Source: Cristatella mucedo
Taxonomy: Eukaryota > Bryozoa > Phylactolaemata > Cristatellidae
Length of the DNA: 62,000 nt
Reading direction: 5' to 3'
Assembly: GCA_009760855.2 (NCBI GenBank)
Contig: WPIO01000179.1
Span: forward strand, 35,001-97,000
Part shown: positions 46,741 through 58,200 of the stretch, one piece after another
How positions within the stretch are numbered: the first letter of the stretch is position 1
Layout: every line of letters begins with the position of its first letter
Made by a program: the position numbers and the translations under genes
Notes under the pieces: generated by a model
Seen by the model: only the letters and a program-made list of their open reading frames with translations
What the model was told of the DNA's origin: nothing
Databases searched by the model: none

Positions 46741-48244
46741 TTACTGTTCTCGATAAGGTAATGAAAAATGCGAGCATAAAGAACAGGCAAGACCGTGTTA
46801 ACCATAGGAGATAATTATTACCACGTGGCTCTGCACGTATTCGTCTTAATTTTAACCTAGTTGCTTCCAGTCTTGGCTTCAATTGTAAAAATGCCTATAT
46901 TTCTGCAAAGATTTTTAGTTATACAAATTGTATCAACTTTATAACATTTGAATAAGAAATCCAGCCGCATTTAGCAACAGTAGCTCTTTTGAAAGCAGAT
47001 GGAGTTGCTTTCCCGAAGTGCAATATGGCACTTTCTATGTGTGTGTTTCGCTTAAATCTCTTAAAGGAGTGACCCCCTCCTTAAATCAGTGCTAAATGAC
47101 ACGACAGTGAATAAGTATAGTTGACGATATGTAATCACGTTTACCCAAAGTACTCAATGGCCTAGTGCAATCGGCAATAGTTGTTCATGCTTTTCTATAA
47201 GACAAAACTACAAAATACATTGTCGTCGTTGCATAACTTAGCTCTGTTACTTGTAACTCTGTTTAAGCATAAGCGGCCACAGCCGAGCAGAGCTCCTTAA
47301 AAGGCAAGCACAACAACTGTTGACTGCCTGTGAGCAGAAGCGAACGCTTTGGCCATTTTCGTCAGTCACAATCCACTTCAAAGCTCCATGAATAGTCAGT
47401 GCGTGCAGCGAGCATGGGATAGGTCTACGGAATGCCCCGACTGGTGAGGATAAGTGCTGCTGCATCACTAACGCTTGTGGCATCGTAATGCTGACGTAAT
47501 GATGGCACAATAACTCCGGGTACGGTTTTTCCAAGTTAAGCATACCAACAACAGCAGCCGGTAATCGATGGTGCTCCGACAGCTAATTATTTAAACAAGC
47601 TGATTATTTAACAGAACACCATTTGCTCGAGCCAACCAAAACCGGGTCGAAGTATGCATAAGCAGGTAGCTTGGTCGGCTTCAGACACACTCACTCACAC
47701 ACAACGACCGAGCATGCCTAGATCGCGACCAGGTCTAGTGGCTGGTCAAAAGTTAGTAAGTAATCGAGCCACTACACTGAGTCTCCACTTCAAGAACTAT
47801 TCCGTCTTAGCCTCTTAGCACCCATCGGTATTCCAACAGCTCTCCATTGGGTGCATCAGTGATCAGGTGACTGCAATTACTCTTGGTCCATCGCACTTGG
47901 TCATTACCATTCCGACTTGTATAGGGCAGATACTACATGCAATCAGTGCTCATCATTCCTTTTGAAGTTGTGACAATTTTATATTCAGCATTCCGGAATA
48001 AAGTATCGCAAGGCTAACAGCCAACTGTTGAGTTTCCACAAAACAGCCGAGACGATCTCTATTTCAATCGCACACTGGTGATTTCACGGCCTCAAATTTG
48101 GTATCGGATCTTACAAACTACTTGCCGAAACTCCAAGCTGCTATCTATTTAGAGATAGGAACATGGAAATCATGCTGACTGCTAGGTGTCAGTGTCTCCT
48201 TTAAGACTTATTGCATTAAACACGCATTTCACTTGTGGACTTTT
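46741..48244. other. Region downstream of VCPIP1
   Basis: AT-rich. A 98-codon minus frame at 47247-47543 shows no domain I recognise. No repeat family assigned. Confidence 0.4.
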
Positions 48245-48250
48245 TTTAAT
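48245..48250 (-). terminator. Possible VCPIP1 poly(A) signal (ATTAAA)
   Basis: Minus-strand ATTAAA about 365 nt after the stop codon. It is the common variant of AATAAA; no transcript evidence is available. Confidence 0.25.
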
Positions 48251-48544
48251 AATATAATTGATCTATCATGCATATATGCCTGCAAAAATGGTCAGGAAAT
48301 ATATTGTTTTGGAGGCTATCATGCACACAGATTGGCATATGGGGCAGCATCATTTCTCAAATGGCCGGCGGCACAATAGAACATCCTTACTTCATCCCTC
48401 CTAGACAGATTAACTGTCAATGCTGACGTAGAGTTAACACTATAAGTATGCAACAACGGAATCAACAGTAGACTGGGTAGAGACAAGTGATAGGACACAT
48501 GGAGACACATGGCTCCACTGCATTGACCCACGAGCAGTAACTCG

Positions 48545-48587
48545 GTCATCGAAACCTAAGACCCGCTTGGTCTTAGGTTTCGATGAC
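48545..48587 (-). promoter_or_regulatory. Perfect 19-bp hairpin in the VCPIP1 3' UTR
   Basis: GTCATCGAAACCTAAGACC pairs without a mismatch with its complement across a 5-nt loop. In the VCPIP1 transcript it begins 27 nt after the TGA. It is AU/GC mixed, with no U-run after it. Structure is seen directly; any role in mRNA stability or 3' processing is inference. Confidence 0.8.
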
Positions 48588-48614
48588 TCGCATCAGGTCA
48601 CCGACCTCTCGGCA

Positions 48615-49226
48615 TCACATTTGTTCTTCAGCTGATTTATAATCACCCTGTTTTGCATCTTCCGAGGACGGCGGAAAAGCACCAGCTGCTGCTGGATCTG
48701 GCTTCGTCGAACGTAATACAGTGTAGCCTGGTCCAAGGCGCACAGCAGCACTGGATCCAGCTGCTGCGCCTAACGAAGGTTGCACATTGATGGAAGGACT
48801 TGAAGATCCGCCTGCTGTGACACGATGCTTAGGTGCTGACTCACGGCCTTCGGCCGCAAAGGTAGATACTTCAAAAATGTGGTCTCGCATCCGTCGTGAC
48901 GAATCTTTCGAAGCAGGCCCAACAATCGAAGCCGACCGAGGATAGTCACTGTCGACCATTGCTGTCGGCTTGTGATCAGCAGATGTCAGCAAAGACCGAC
49001 GTCTAGTAACCATCACCTCATCGATGCCCTCTGCCGACTGCCGTAGACTGTGGCCACGACCAGAAAATGCTGCCGGACTTGCTGAACTGGCTCGATGAGT
49101 CGAATTTGCCAATGCATTGCCAGCATCGCCTGCTGACGGTGCACTCATGCCGATGGGTATATGGCCGCCACCCTCGGCTTCGAGGCAAAGCTCAAAGCGA
49201 TCGCTCCATTCGTTGTAGCACAAGAT
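48615..49226 (-). CDS. VCPIP1: VCPIP1 last coding exon G
   Basis: Acceptor TTTCTTTCAG (AG at 49227-49228), then ILCYNEWSDRFELCLEAE and GGGHIPIG, against human FVYNASEDRLELCVDAA and GHFPIG. Further on are AFSGRGHSLRQ (human AFQGKGHSLG) and RLGPGYTVLRSTKPD (human RIAPGVVTMRDGRQLD). The frame ends with TGA at 48615-48617 shortly after the last motif, whereas human continues for about 150 residues with a helical and Ser-rich tail. A further, spliced 3' exon was not found but cannot be excluded. Confidence 0.92.
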   Translation of the reverse strand: MLCYNEWSDRFELCLEAEGGGHIPIGMSAPSAGDAGNALANSTHRASSASPAAFSGRGHSLRQSAEGIDEVMVTRRRSLLTSADHKPTAMVDSDYPRSASIVGPASKDSSRRMRDHIFEVSTFAAEGRESAPKHRVTAGGSSSPSINVQPSLGAAAGSSAAVRLGPGYTVLRSTKPDPAAAGAFPPSSEDAKQGDYKSAEEQM

Positions 49227-52200
49227 CTGAAAGAAAGGATGAACACAGACTTAGCAGAATCGCACGACGAACTATAAACACTCCCCCGTGAACAGCAGCT
49301 GGGCTTGAGATTGCACGTTCAAGGCTGGATGCAAAGGAGTTCTGCATTGGCAGCACGTATTATGGGTACGAGTGGGATAATTGAAGTACAACAACAAAGT
49401 ACTTGTTACTTCGCACCAAATCATTAGCAGCAGCAGAATTAAGATAGCATTATTGAATGATAATGCTCATAGCATTCAGTAGATATATTGCCCCTATCGC
49501 AATGCCATTGCTACCTTTCGATCACCGAGCAATGATAAAGAAACATGAAGACCATCGTGTAGCGTGAACATCGGTTGTAACATCTCATAAATACGGCCTC
49601 CTCTGAGGAACATTTGAGGCCTGGTCTCTGCATACGACCATAGGCTGATGCCCCGAGGTCGGGAAGCACAATATAGATCAACCTCAAGCCCTTTCAGTTG
49701 CACTTCGAAGTTTCCTACAGATAAAGCAATATAAGCACACCTTTAATGCAATCACAAACAAATCATCGGCTGATGGTTCCCACCAAGGCAAAATTATGGT
49801 AGCAGTCATGTCACCAACCATGCTGCTGCATGATTATGCCCGAAATAATAAGTAGCTGAAACATCAGTCAGATGTACATATATATGGATATAACAGCACT
49901 AGCAAAATGTAGGGTCGTGTCAGTGAGGTGAACTTGTGACCTCGGAAGCAAAGGCGAGAGTCGTCAGTCTAAACTGAATCAATGCACCAATAGATTATCG
50001 ACCTGATATGAAAGCCCTACAATCCTCTGCTTTAAGAAGCGAAGCTGTGGCTCAACTGGCTGTAGACTTCACATGGGCTGTACACACTGAGCATGACAAA
50101 TGTGCGATCTGTCTTTCATTGTTGCGAATTTAGCACGAGCCATAAGGAAACTCAGCGAAGCACGAGTGACAAAAAGGCAGGCTGCAAGAACATAGATGTT
50201 ACAGAGACGCATCTTCGCCCCCAAGATTAACAAGCGAGCAACCGGAAACGTTGACAGAGAAAAATGCTCACTATCTTCCTCGCCAGCAGCTGCTCCTTCC
50301 TCATTGGTGAGCTTGGCGATCGCAGGGCTCTCAACGTGCTTCGTGAGTCGCATATCCCCTAGGCTGCCAGTTCCCTTACTGGGTGCTGCTACAATGTCAG
50401 GACTCCCATTACAGACGCGAGTCCATTGCGGGAATGATTGCAGGTCTACAAGCCAACTATGTATCGATACGAAAAAGCAGTCACAATTTTAGATGCATCA
50501 TTATCCATTGTGTATTGCTCACCGTGAAGCTCGACAGTCAGCTTATCACCACTCTTCACGGGCAGCAGCGTTTGAGTTGTCACTTGAGTGACAATTCCAG
50601 TCTCAGGGGCACTGAGATCACGGGGCGGAAAGCCATATCGGATGCTTCTTATGTAGCTCTTGTCAATGTGGAGGCTGCAGCTTATTTTCTCAAGTAAGGT
50701 GGCATACACCTCATCTGTATCTAGCTTCAGGTGGCACTGTAACACGATCAAACAGAAGTATATAGTAACAAACTTCTAATTTCCAGACAGCTCGAAGTCT
50801 GACTCCGGTACCTCAGCAGTACTTCGGATTTCGATAATTTATTTTGAAAAACTAAGTTGCTATGCGAGAGGTACTCGTTAAAGTAAGACCGCAGACGAAC
50901 ACCAATAATTTATGACACTCGCAAAGTGAGAACCACGACATCACGGCTGCTTTACATTGTACATAATATAAAGCCCAGGCTCACGCTCATCGAGGACACT
51001 TTTTCGGGATCAGTAAATGCTCCATTTAGGGCACGTAAATGTATGTGAGCAAAGGATGAGAAATATTAAGTCCTTGATGCTAGATATGTTTTGACGCCAG
51101 TGTCGTTCACCAATGACCCGAAACAGTATGGTAAGTACTTAACCTTTGCTCCCAGCTTCTGGGCTAGAAATCTTTGCTTCTGCACAGAGTCCAATAAATT
51201 GACTTGACAATTGCAGTTTTTCAAATCTCGATAAACAAAAGAGCCATAAAAATATTCTCATCGCTTGCCTATTTCGTTCGTTCTTCCTTAACACAAAATT
51301 TGGCATGGAAACTAATGTAGCTTTGCAAGTATGACGATTATTTAATTTGCAGCCCGGGCACAATGTACAGGGCTGAGGTATTAAAGCTAACAAAAGATAG
51401 TTTGGGTTACAGTGATGGCAGTTTTCTTACACCATTAACATTTTGAGATAATGCCTTGCATAAATATATATTTATGAAATTGTAAGTTTGCCTAACTGGG
51501 CATCAAGAGAAGAACCATCCTGAGATTTCTAGCCCTGTTTCGGATAAATAATATATCGTCTCACAATAAGAGCGGTCTTCTGTTTTCTTAGTAATGAGTT
51601 TGAAAAAGCCGAACTGTTCACGACGATAGTGCACCCGACACGACATGCAGAATATGTGAATGGATAATCAAATTAGGGACATTACTTCCTGTAGACTAAA
51701 GAGGACACCAGCATCACAACAGCTAGCCACCACCAAAGTTACAAAAATAATATTGGGGATCATTAAAAAATAAAATCTCAATTTTTCTCAATTATATCCG
51801 ATTTTGGGTCTACATCATTTTTTAAGGCAAAACAGCTTCCATTTACTGTTTATTCTTTCGTAATGGTAAACAATTGATGACTCATTTGAGGATTAGCCCC
51901 ATAATAGTCTTCTTTTGCTATCGGCACATTTAGCAGTTTTATCAAAATTTTTAGAAATTCATAAATCTCGGGCATGACAACCTCCATCGCCTCTAGTATA
52001 GGTGCAATATATAAGTGTGTTTACTAACCTTTTCACCGGTGCTCCGGACCTCCACCAAAACTGATCCTTTTGAAGCACTTGTCATGATTGCCGACTGTGG
52101 CAAAGTCACATTGTCCATTGGCAATGCCTAATGACAATAAGATCACTATAAAAGTGTTCATGCAAGAACTAGTAAAGCAATCACAATGCCGAAAAAAGGT

Positions 52201-55200
52201 CAACAGGATAGTAGCATGCAATGTTTCAGCCCAGATTGAAATCGCGATGAATGCTCGAAGACAGGATGAAGCTGGATGCTGGCCAATATATTTCCAGATT
52301 TTCTCCAGAGTTTCAGGGACAGAGAGAGATAGAGACGGAGAGAGAGAGGGAGAGAGACAGACAGACAGAGAGACAGACAGACGGAGAGAGACAGAGATGG
52401 AGAGAGAGAGAGAGAGAGAGAGAAAGACGGAGTGAGACATAGAGATAGACGGTGAGAAAGATAAAGAGAGACAGAGAGATTCACTCGTGACAGAGAAAGA
52501 GAGATCCGTACACAAAAACAGATCAAGTGACCAATAGTAGTTTGTGTGTGTGTGTGTGTGCACGCATGGTATGCATGTGCACATGCATACAATTGAATAT
52601 TCATGCATGTCACAACAAACGAATCACAACATTGAATGTGATGCCATAGTTCAATCATAAATCGTGTACTGTGCAGCAGCACTGGTATATTGTCCCTCAG
52701 TCATATCACAAATCTAACTCTGCGCAAAGAACAATGACTTAAACCTGTGAAGAATCATTGGATAAACTGCTGTTACTGCCAGGTGTCAAAACTAATTGCA
52801 ATGGTCAACTACGATGAACAAAAGAAGGCGTGAAGTTATCCAGATGAAGGGTTACAAGACTTTCATAAAAAACAAAAAGCTAATAATAAGTGCAAAATTA
52901 GCTGTGCCAGGGTGCATTGCTTAGTGAAACGAAAACAAAATGAAGTCAGCAGTCTGTATCGACATGTGGATCATCTACTATCCCAGAAGATGCCATTAAT
53001 GCAACAACTACCTGCCAATTCACATAATGATCCATTCAATAAAAATAACAAAAACAATAATAATGAACAACTGCGTAGCACCCTAAGGCAACCCAATCTC
53101 TTACTAGGCTCTTAACTTATGCTGAAAATGAAGCATGTCAATTGTATACCGGACATGAAAATTTCAGCACGAATAGAGGACACAAGGGACAATACACACG
53201 GACAGAGCATAAGCTGAGAAGTGCAAGTGGGGTTTTAGCTTCACTTTAAATGCAAAGTAAAGTAAAGGGCTGTGGTGACATCAGTCGGTAGTGAGCTCCA
53301 GGCTTTGAATGCATGTGACCTATAGGCACGGCCTCCAATGGATCTGAGGCTGATTAGAGGCACAGCAAAATTATTTGAGTCAGAGGAGGTGGTACGATGG
53401 GAAGACTGATAAGAAAGTACTTCCGACAGGTAGTCTAGAGTGCAAGACCGAAAGGTCGTAAAAGTGAGCGATACAATTTTATTAAAGTCAATATACTATT
53501 TGAAGGGGACCCACTGGTCAGCGAGAAAGGGTATCATATGGCACTTGTGACGGGACATGCAAGCATAGCTGCAAATGTTTACACCGATTGTAAGAATGCA
53601 CAGGCAACCTGGGAGTGACGAGTTGCAGAAGTGTAGATGGAATATATCAAATTCATGCATCAGCTTGGCTGCAATGACATTATCTAAGCAGGCCCGGATT
53701 TTTGCACTGGTATGTAGCTGAAAGTAGGCAGATATAACTGTGGAGCAGATGTGGTCATCAAGTGAAAGGTAATTTTGGAAGAGGGCACCCAGATTGCATA
53801 CAGATGCTACAAGACTCATGCTGGCCTAGCCCACTGTGAGAGATAGGCATCTCTGAGTAGCACTAGGTTTCCCACAACGGTTGGCTTTTACCGTCGTCCA
53901 ATTTAAGAAAGTTGCTGCCACTCAAGTGTGAATGCCAACACTACATGCTGCAGGGAAGTTGAAGTTCGAGGCACTAGAATACAGAGATAAGCACATCTTC
54001 AGCACAACTAAAACAGTGCGCCATCTGCATAAACATGAAGTCTAGACTTTACTTGGTGATTGCATCGGCAGAGGGATAGACTAAACTGCAAAAAAAGAAG
54101 CAAGCAGATCTCTAGGGTATCCATATTTTCAAGGCTCACCCAATGACCATTAGATGTTGACATAAACCATCTGAAATCTTGCACTGATATAAGACTTAAA
54201 CCATCGCAGTGCAATGCCATTAATGCCCAGGCAAGTTGATAGGCATACAACTTACGATGATTAAAAGTATCAAACACTGCCAAGCGATCCCTAAAACTAG
54301 CAGAGAGACTACACACAAAGCAGAACTCTTCAGAAAGTCCTTATATAATCATAGCAGTACTGACTCTGTGCACTGATTTGCTCTAAAACCTGGAAATAAA
54401 TGCTCTAAATACTGGAACTTACTTCCTGGGTTTTTAATTTTGATATAAGAGTTAGCTGGTATGCCACTGCTCGTCTTGCTAGAAAAGGCAGTAGGGAGAC
54501 TAAGCAGAATATGCTGAAGTTCTTCCGGTCTAACGTGGATTTCTTAATAAGTGACTTGACTATAGCTTCTTTGAAAGATACTGGGATGGAACTTGAGGCT
54601 AAGGACAGACTTACTATGGTAGTAATTCAGGGCAGCAGTATATCGAGGCGTCTCAGAAGGGGAACAGTCGGTTTGGGGTCTAAAGGGATAGCACTTTACT
54701 GATACTGGGATATGAACTTCGAGATGAGGTTAGCAAGGGCAGGCTTCAAGGTGGACACTGAGGTGTAGCAAGGAAATGAGGATGAGCATTCTGTTGGAAA
54801 TTTAACCCTAGGAGGTCTAGGTAGTCTGATCTCACTAGTAATAACAATAATAACAACAAGTAGCTTGTAGAGCACCATAAGAGAGCTAAATCTCTATCCA
54901 GGTAGTTACAGTTCACACGGTAGGTATCACACTTACACAGGCATGGACAACCAGACTGATATCACGCCCAGATCAGTGTGCAAAGCACAAAAGAAACACA
55001 CAGAGCCACCAGTTAGGAGGATGCTTAGTTAGTTCATGCACTGAGTCATGAAGAGGTAGGCAAGCAAAGCAAAAGAACAACCAAAGACAAGCTCTCACTG
55101 GGGCGCATAGAAAGCTAAGCAGAACAAGTACTCATCCATCTTGCTGACAAAGAAGCTGGAGAAGCGATCTGCTAGTTCAAGCATTTGTCAAATCATGCCT

Positions 55201-58200
55201 CGATCATGTCATGTCACACTGGCCGATCCTCTCTCTATTGCCTAGTGCAGCTCTTCTGCTGCTATACAAATGAGGCTGTTAAATCAGCAAACGCTATCTT
55301 CACCTTGCTCCTCCAGTGTGCTCTAGTACCACACACTACTCGGTATTTATGGTTCTCGAAGTTTCTCACACTACATCGAAATCTTGTATGATTGAGTCTT
55401 CAGCTCCTAGGCATGCAAAGTATTGAAGCTGCTCCAGGCCACCGTCACTACCCGCAATTACCTTGCACCTACTAAGTCTCACCTAAAGAGCAGCCCGATT
55501 TGCTCAGCGTTCCCATCGCCCCAATGAGCTTGCCTTTTTTTTGTTCAGACATGATTGGCGTGAGTACCAGTGCACGTTATTAGTTACAGGTCTTCCTAAC
55601 CGGTGGCCAAGAGTATAATATTTTCTTTAGCATGCTGGCTTAAGCATAATACTAATGGTTGCTTTTGCATGCTTGATACTGTGCATGTCATTAACCCTTG
55701 GGTACCGATTCTCTTTCAGAAAGTTGTAAAGCTCCTGGATAGAGGTGAAATTCTCTTAAGGTGCTATACAAGGACCTAGTATTATGATAGCGATTATTAT
55801 TATTATCTTTAGCTAAAGTGTTAATTTGGGCTCAATTAAGAAGGCGATTAAATGTCGATACCATCATTTTTAGATTGCACATATGTGATTCCATTAGGAT
55901 CTTTTATAATCTTGACTTGGCCTTAGCGATGATGGATTAGTATAACCTACAATAGTCCTCATATGCCAAGTCGATGGGATGTCACTCCTGATCACTATCA
56001 AACTTTTATAATTGGGCACTTTTTAGTCCTAGCTCATTTAATGTCAACAGTGCCTTCATTCTATGGCTCCAGCCTATCTCTCAGATCTACTACCCCACCA
56101 GGCCAAGCATCGTACCACCCGCTTTTCGGAATCCAACAGTCTACAAATACCTCGTACAAACCTCAAATCCTTTGGAGACCGTGCATTTAGTTCGTATGCT
56201 CACAAAGCCTGGAACTCCCTCCCGACCTGCGTCAGAACATCCCCTGACCTGACCACATTTAAAAGGAACTTAAAAACACACATATTTAGGGCAGCATTTA
56301 GTGGGTCCCTGTGATTCGTCCTTGATGTGCTTATGCGTGCTGACACTGTGCATGCTGCCACTAACCACATTTGCATGCTGATCCTGTGCATGTCACCCCT
56401 AACCATATTATTCATTTTGTTTGCTCTTTTCAAGCATGATTTTACTGACCATTCAATTGCATTTCCCTTTGCAGCAAATGTAAAGCACCTAGAAAGAGAT
56501 TAAGTTCTCTGGGGGCGCTTTATCAAGTGCATTATTATTATTATTATTATTAATTTCAATCGGGTCTAGATCAAACAGTTCAAGTATGTCATCAATAATC
56601 ATGTCAAGATTTATAAGGGTAGAATGTATGTTGAATGCACATTACTTAGGCACACTTCAGAAATGGCCACCGAGGTCAAGTCAGCCTGCGCCGTGAGTTA
56701 AGAGTTATTCGTGGTAGTAATCGAGGGAGAGTGCATTGGGCGGCTCGAAACAATGCGAGAAATACTGGACATTTGCCCCTTACCACTCGCTTGTTTCGTA
56801 TGGGCTTCCCCGAAGGAGATGTGCAACTCCTGGATGCTAGCAAAAGCAGCAGCATCAAATAATGCATTTGAACGACAATAGCAAAACAATAATAATAGAC
56901 TTGCATGATCGTGAAAAGAAGTATGCTCATGCAGAGGAGGCAAAGCTTTAGAGGTTGCTAGCTGGCAAGCAGGAGCACATACCCACAGGACAGCAGGCAC
57001 AGTGGCAACTATTTAGCAGTCCAAAAGCACATGATTACCTGTGTGCTACGGAAAAAAGATAAGGTTTTTTAACCATGCTTTAGTTTCACTGGTGTCAGGT
57101 TTTGATGCTCGTAAGAACTTCAAGCTTTAAAAATCGGCCTGCATGGAGTAATTTTATGGCGAAGCTTGCTCTAGCACGTTCAGCAGCGCAATTTCAGTAA
57201 GAGCCAAATAAGAGCCAATTTCAGTAATGAATGGCTGAAATAATTCAGTGATGAATCGCCAAATGGCTCTCTAGCAGCAAGAATAACACCAGAATCCGGT
57301 TAGATGATGCACATTAGGAAGGATAGGTGCGCTCATATGAGATCTTCTTGTGACTTAGCCCAGAGGTAAGGTGCTTGTACTTCACGACCCATGTCGTAGG
57401 ATTAAGTCCTCCAGCAGACTCTTAGGATTAATTCAAATCCGACTGAAATTCGGTCTTTGCAAGAATTTGCCAAGTACCAGTTAGCACTCTATCGCAACCA
57501 AGTGGCAATAATTGATATTTTAGCAGTTTTATTGCAACCAGAAAAGTAATATTGCTGTGATTTGGATGTGCACTTCACCACGTAGTTCTTTCGAATTTCC
57601 CTGTAACATACTTTTGAACTGTTAGCACCTTAACACTTGCCTGTCTTGCACCTTGGATAAATGACGAATGTACAGCAATATGACGATGCTCTTTGAGACA
57701 CCTGTGTCCAGGCTTCTACGAAGATTATGTTTCAGTGTTTTGTGCTGAAAATTTTTCTGTTGTTGGCCATTGCTGCTTGGCTTAAGCACATGGTCGGTTG
57801 AGTTTATGCGGTATATAATATATAATTCCTCTGCTTGCTCCACGAGGAGTTGAAGCACCCATCACTTCCCTTTCCCTACCTTCCATCACCATATCGAAGT
57901 ACACATGGTTTGGTTCGTTCCAATACGACAGCCCCTAAGGTAACTATAGATTATATGGCAACTTGCACCGATGTGTTTCACCATTAGTTCCTGAACAGTG
58001 AGGCGGATGTTTGTGCTGAAGCAACATCTGCTGTTACTGCAACTACTAATCTGCACAGCACCGTAAGAGAACAAGATCTCTATCTAAGAATGCTGGAAAA
58101 GAAAATTATCAATTGGTTAGTGAAACCATACACGAGTTTAGCATTTATAATTATTTCATAACAGCCAGTGCACACACACCAAGCAAATACTGTGAGGAGC

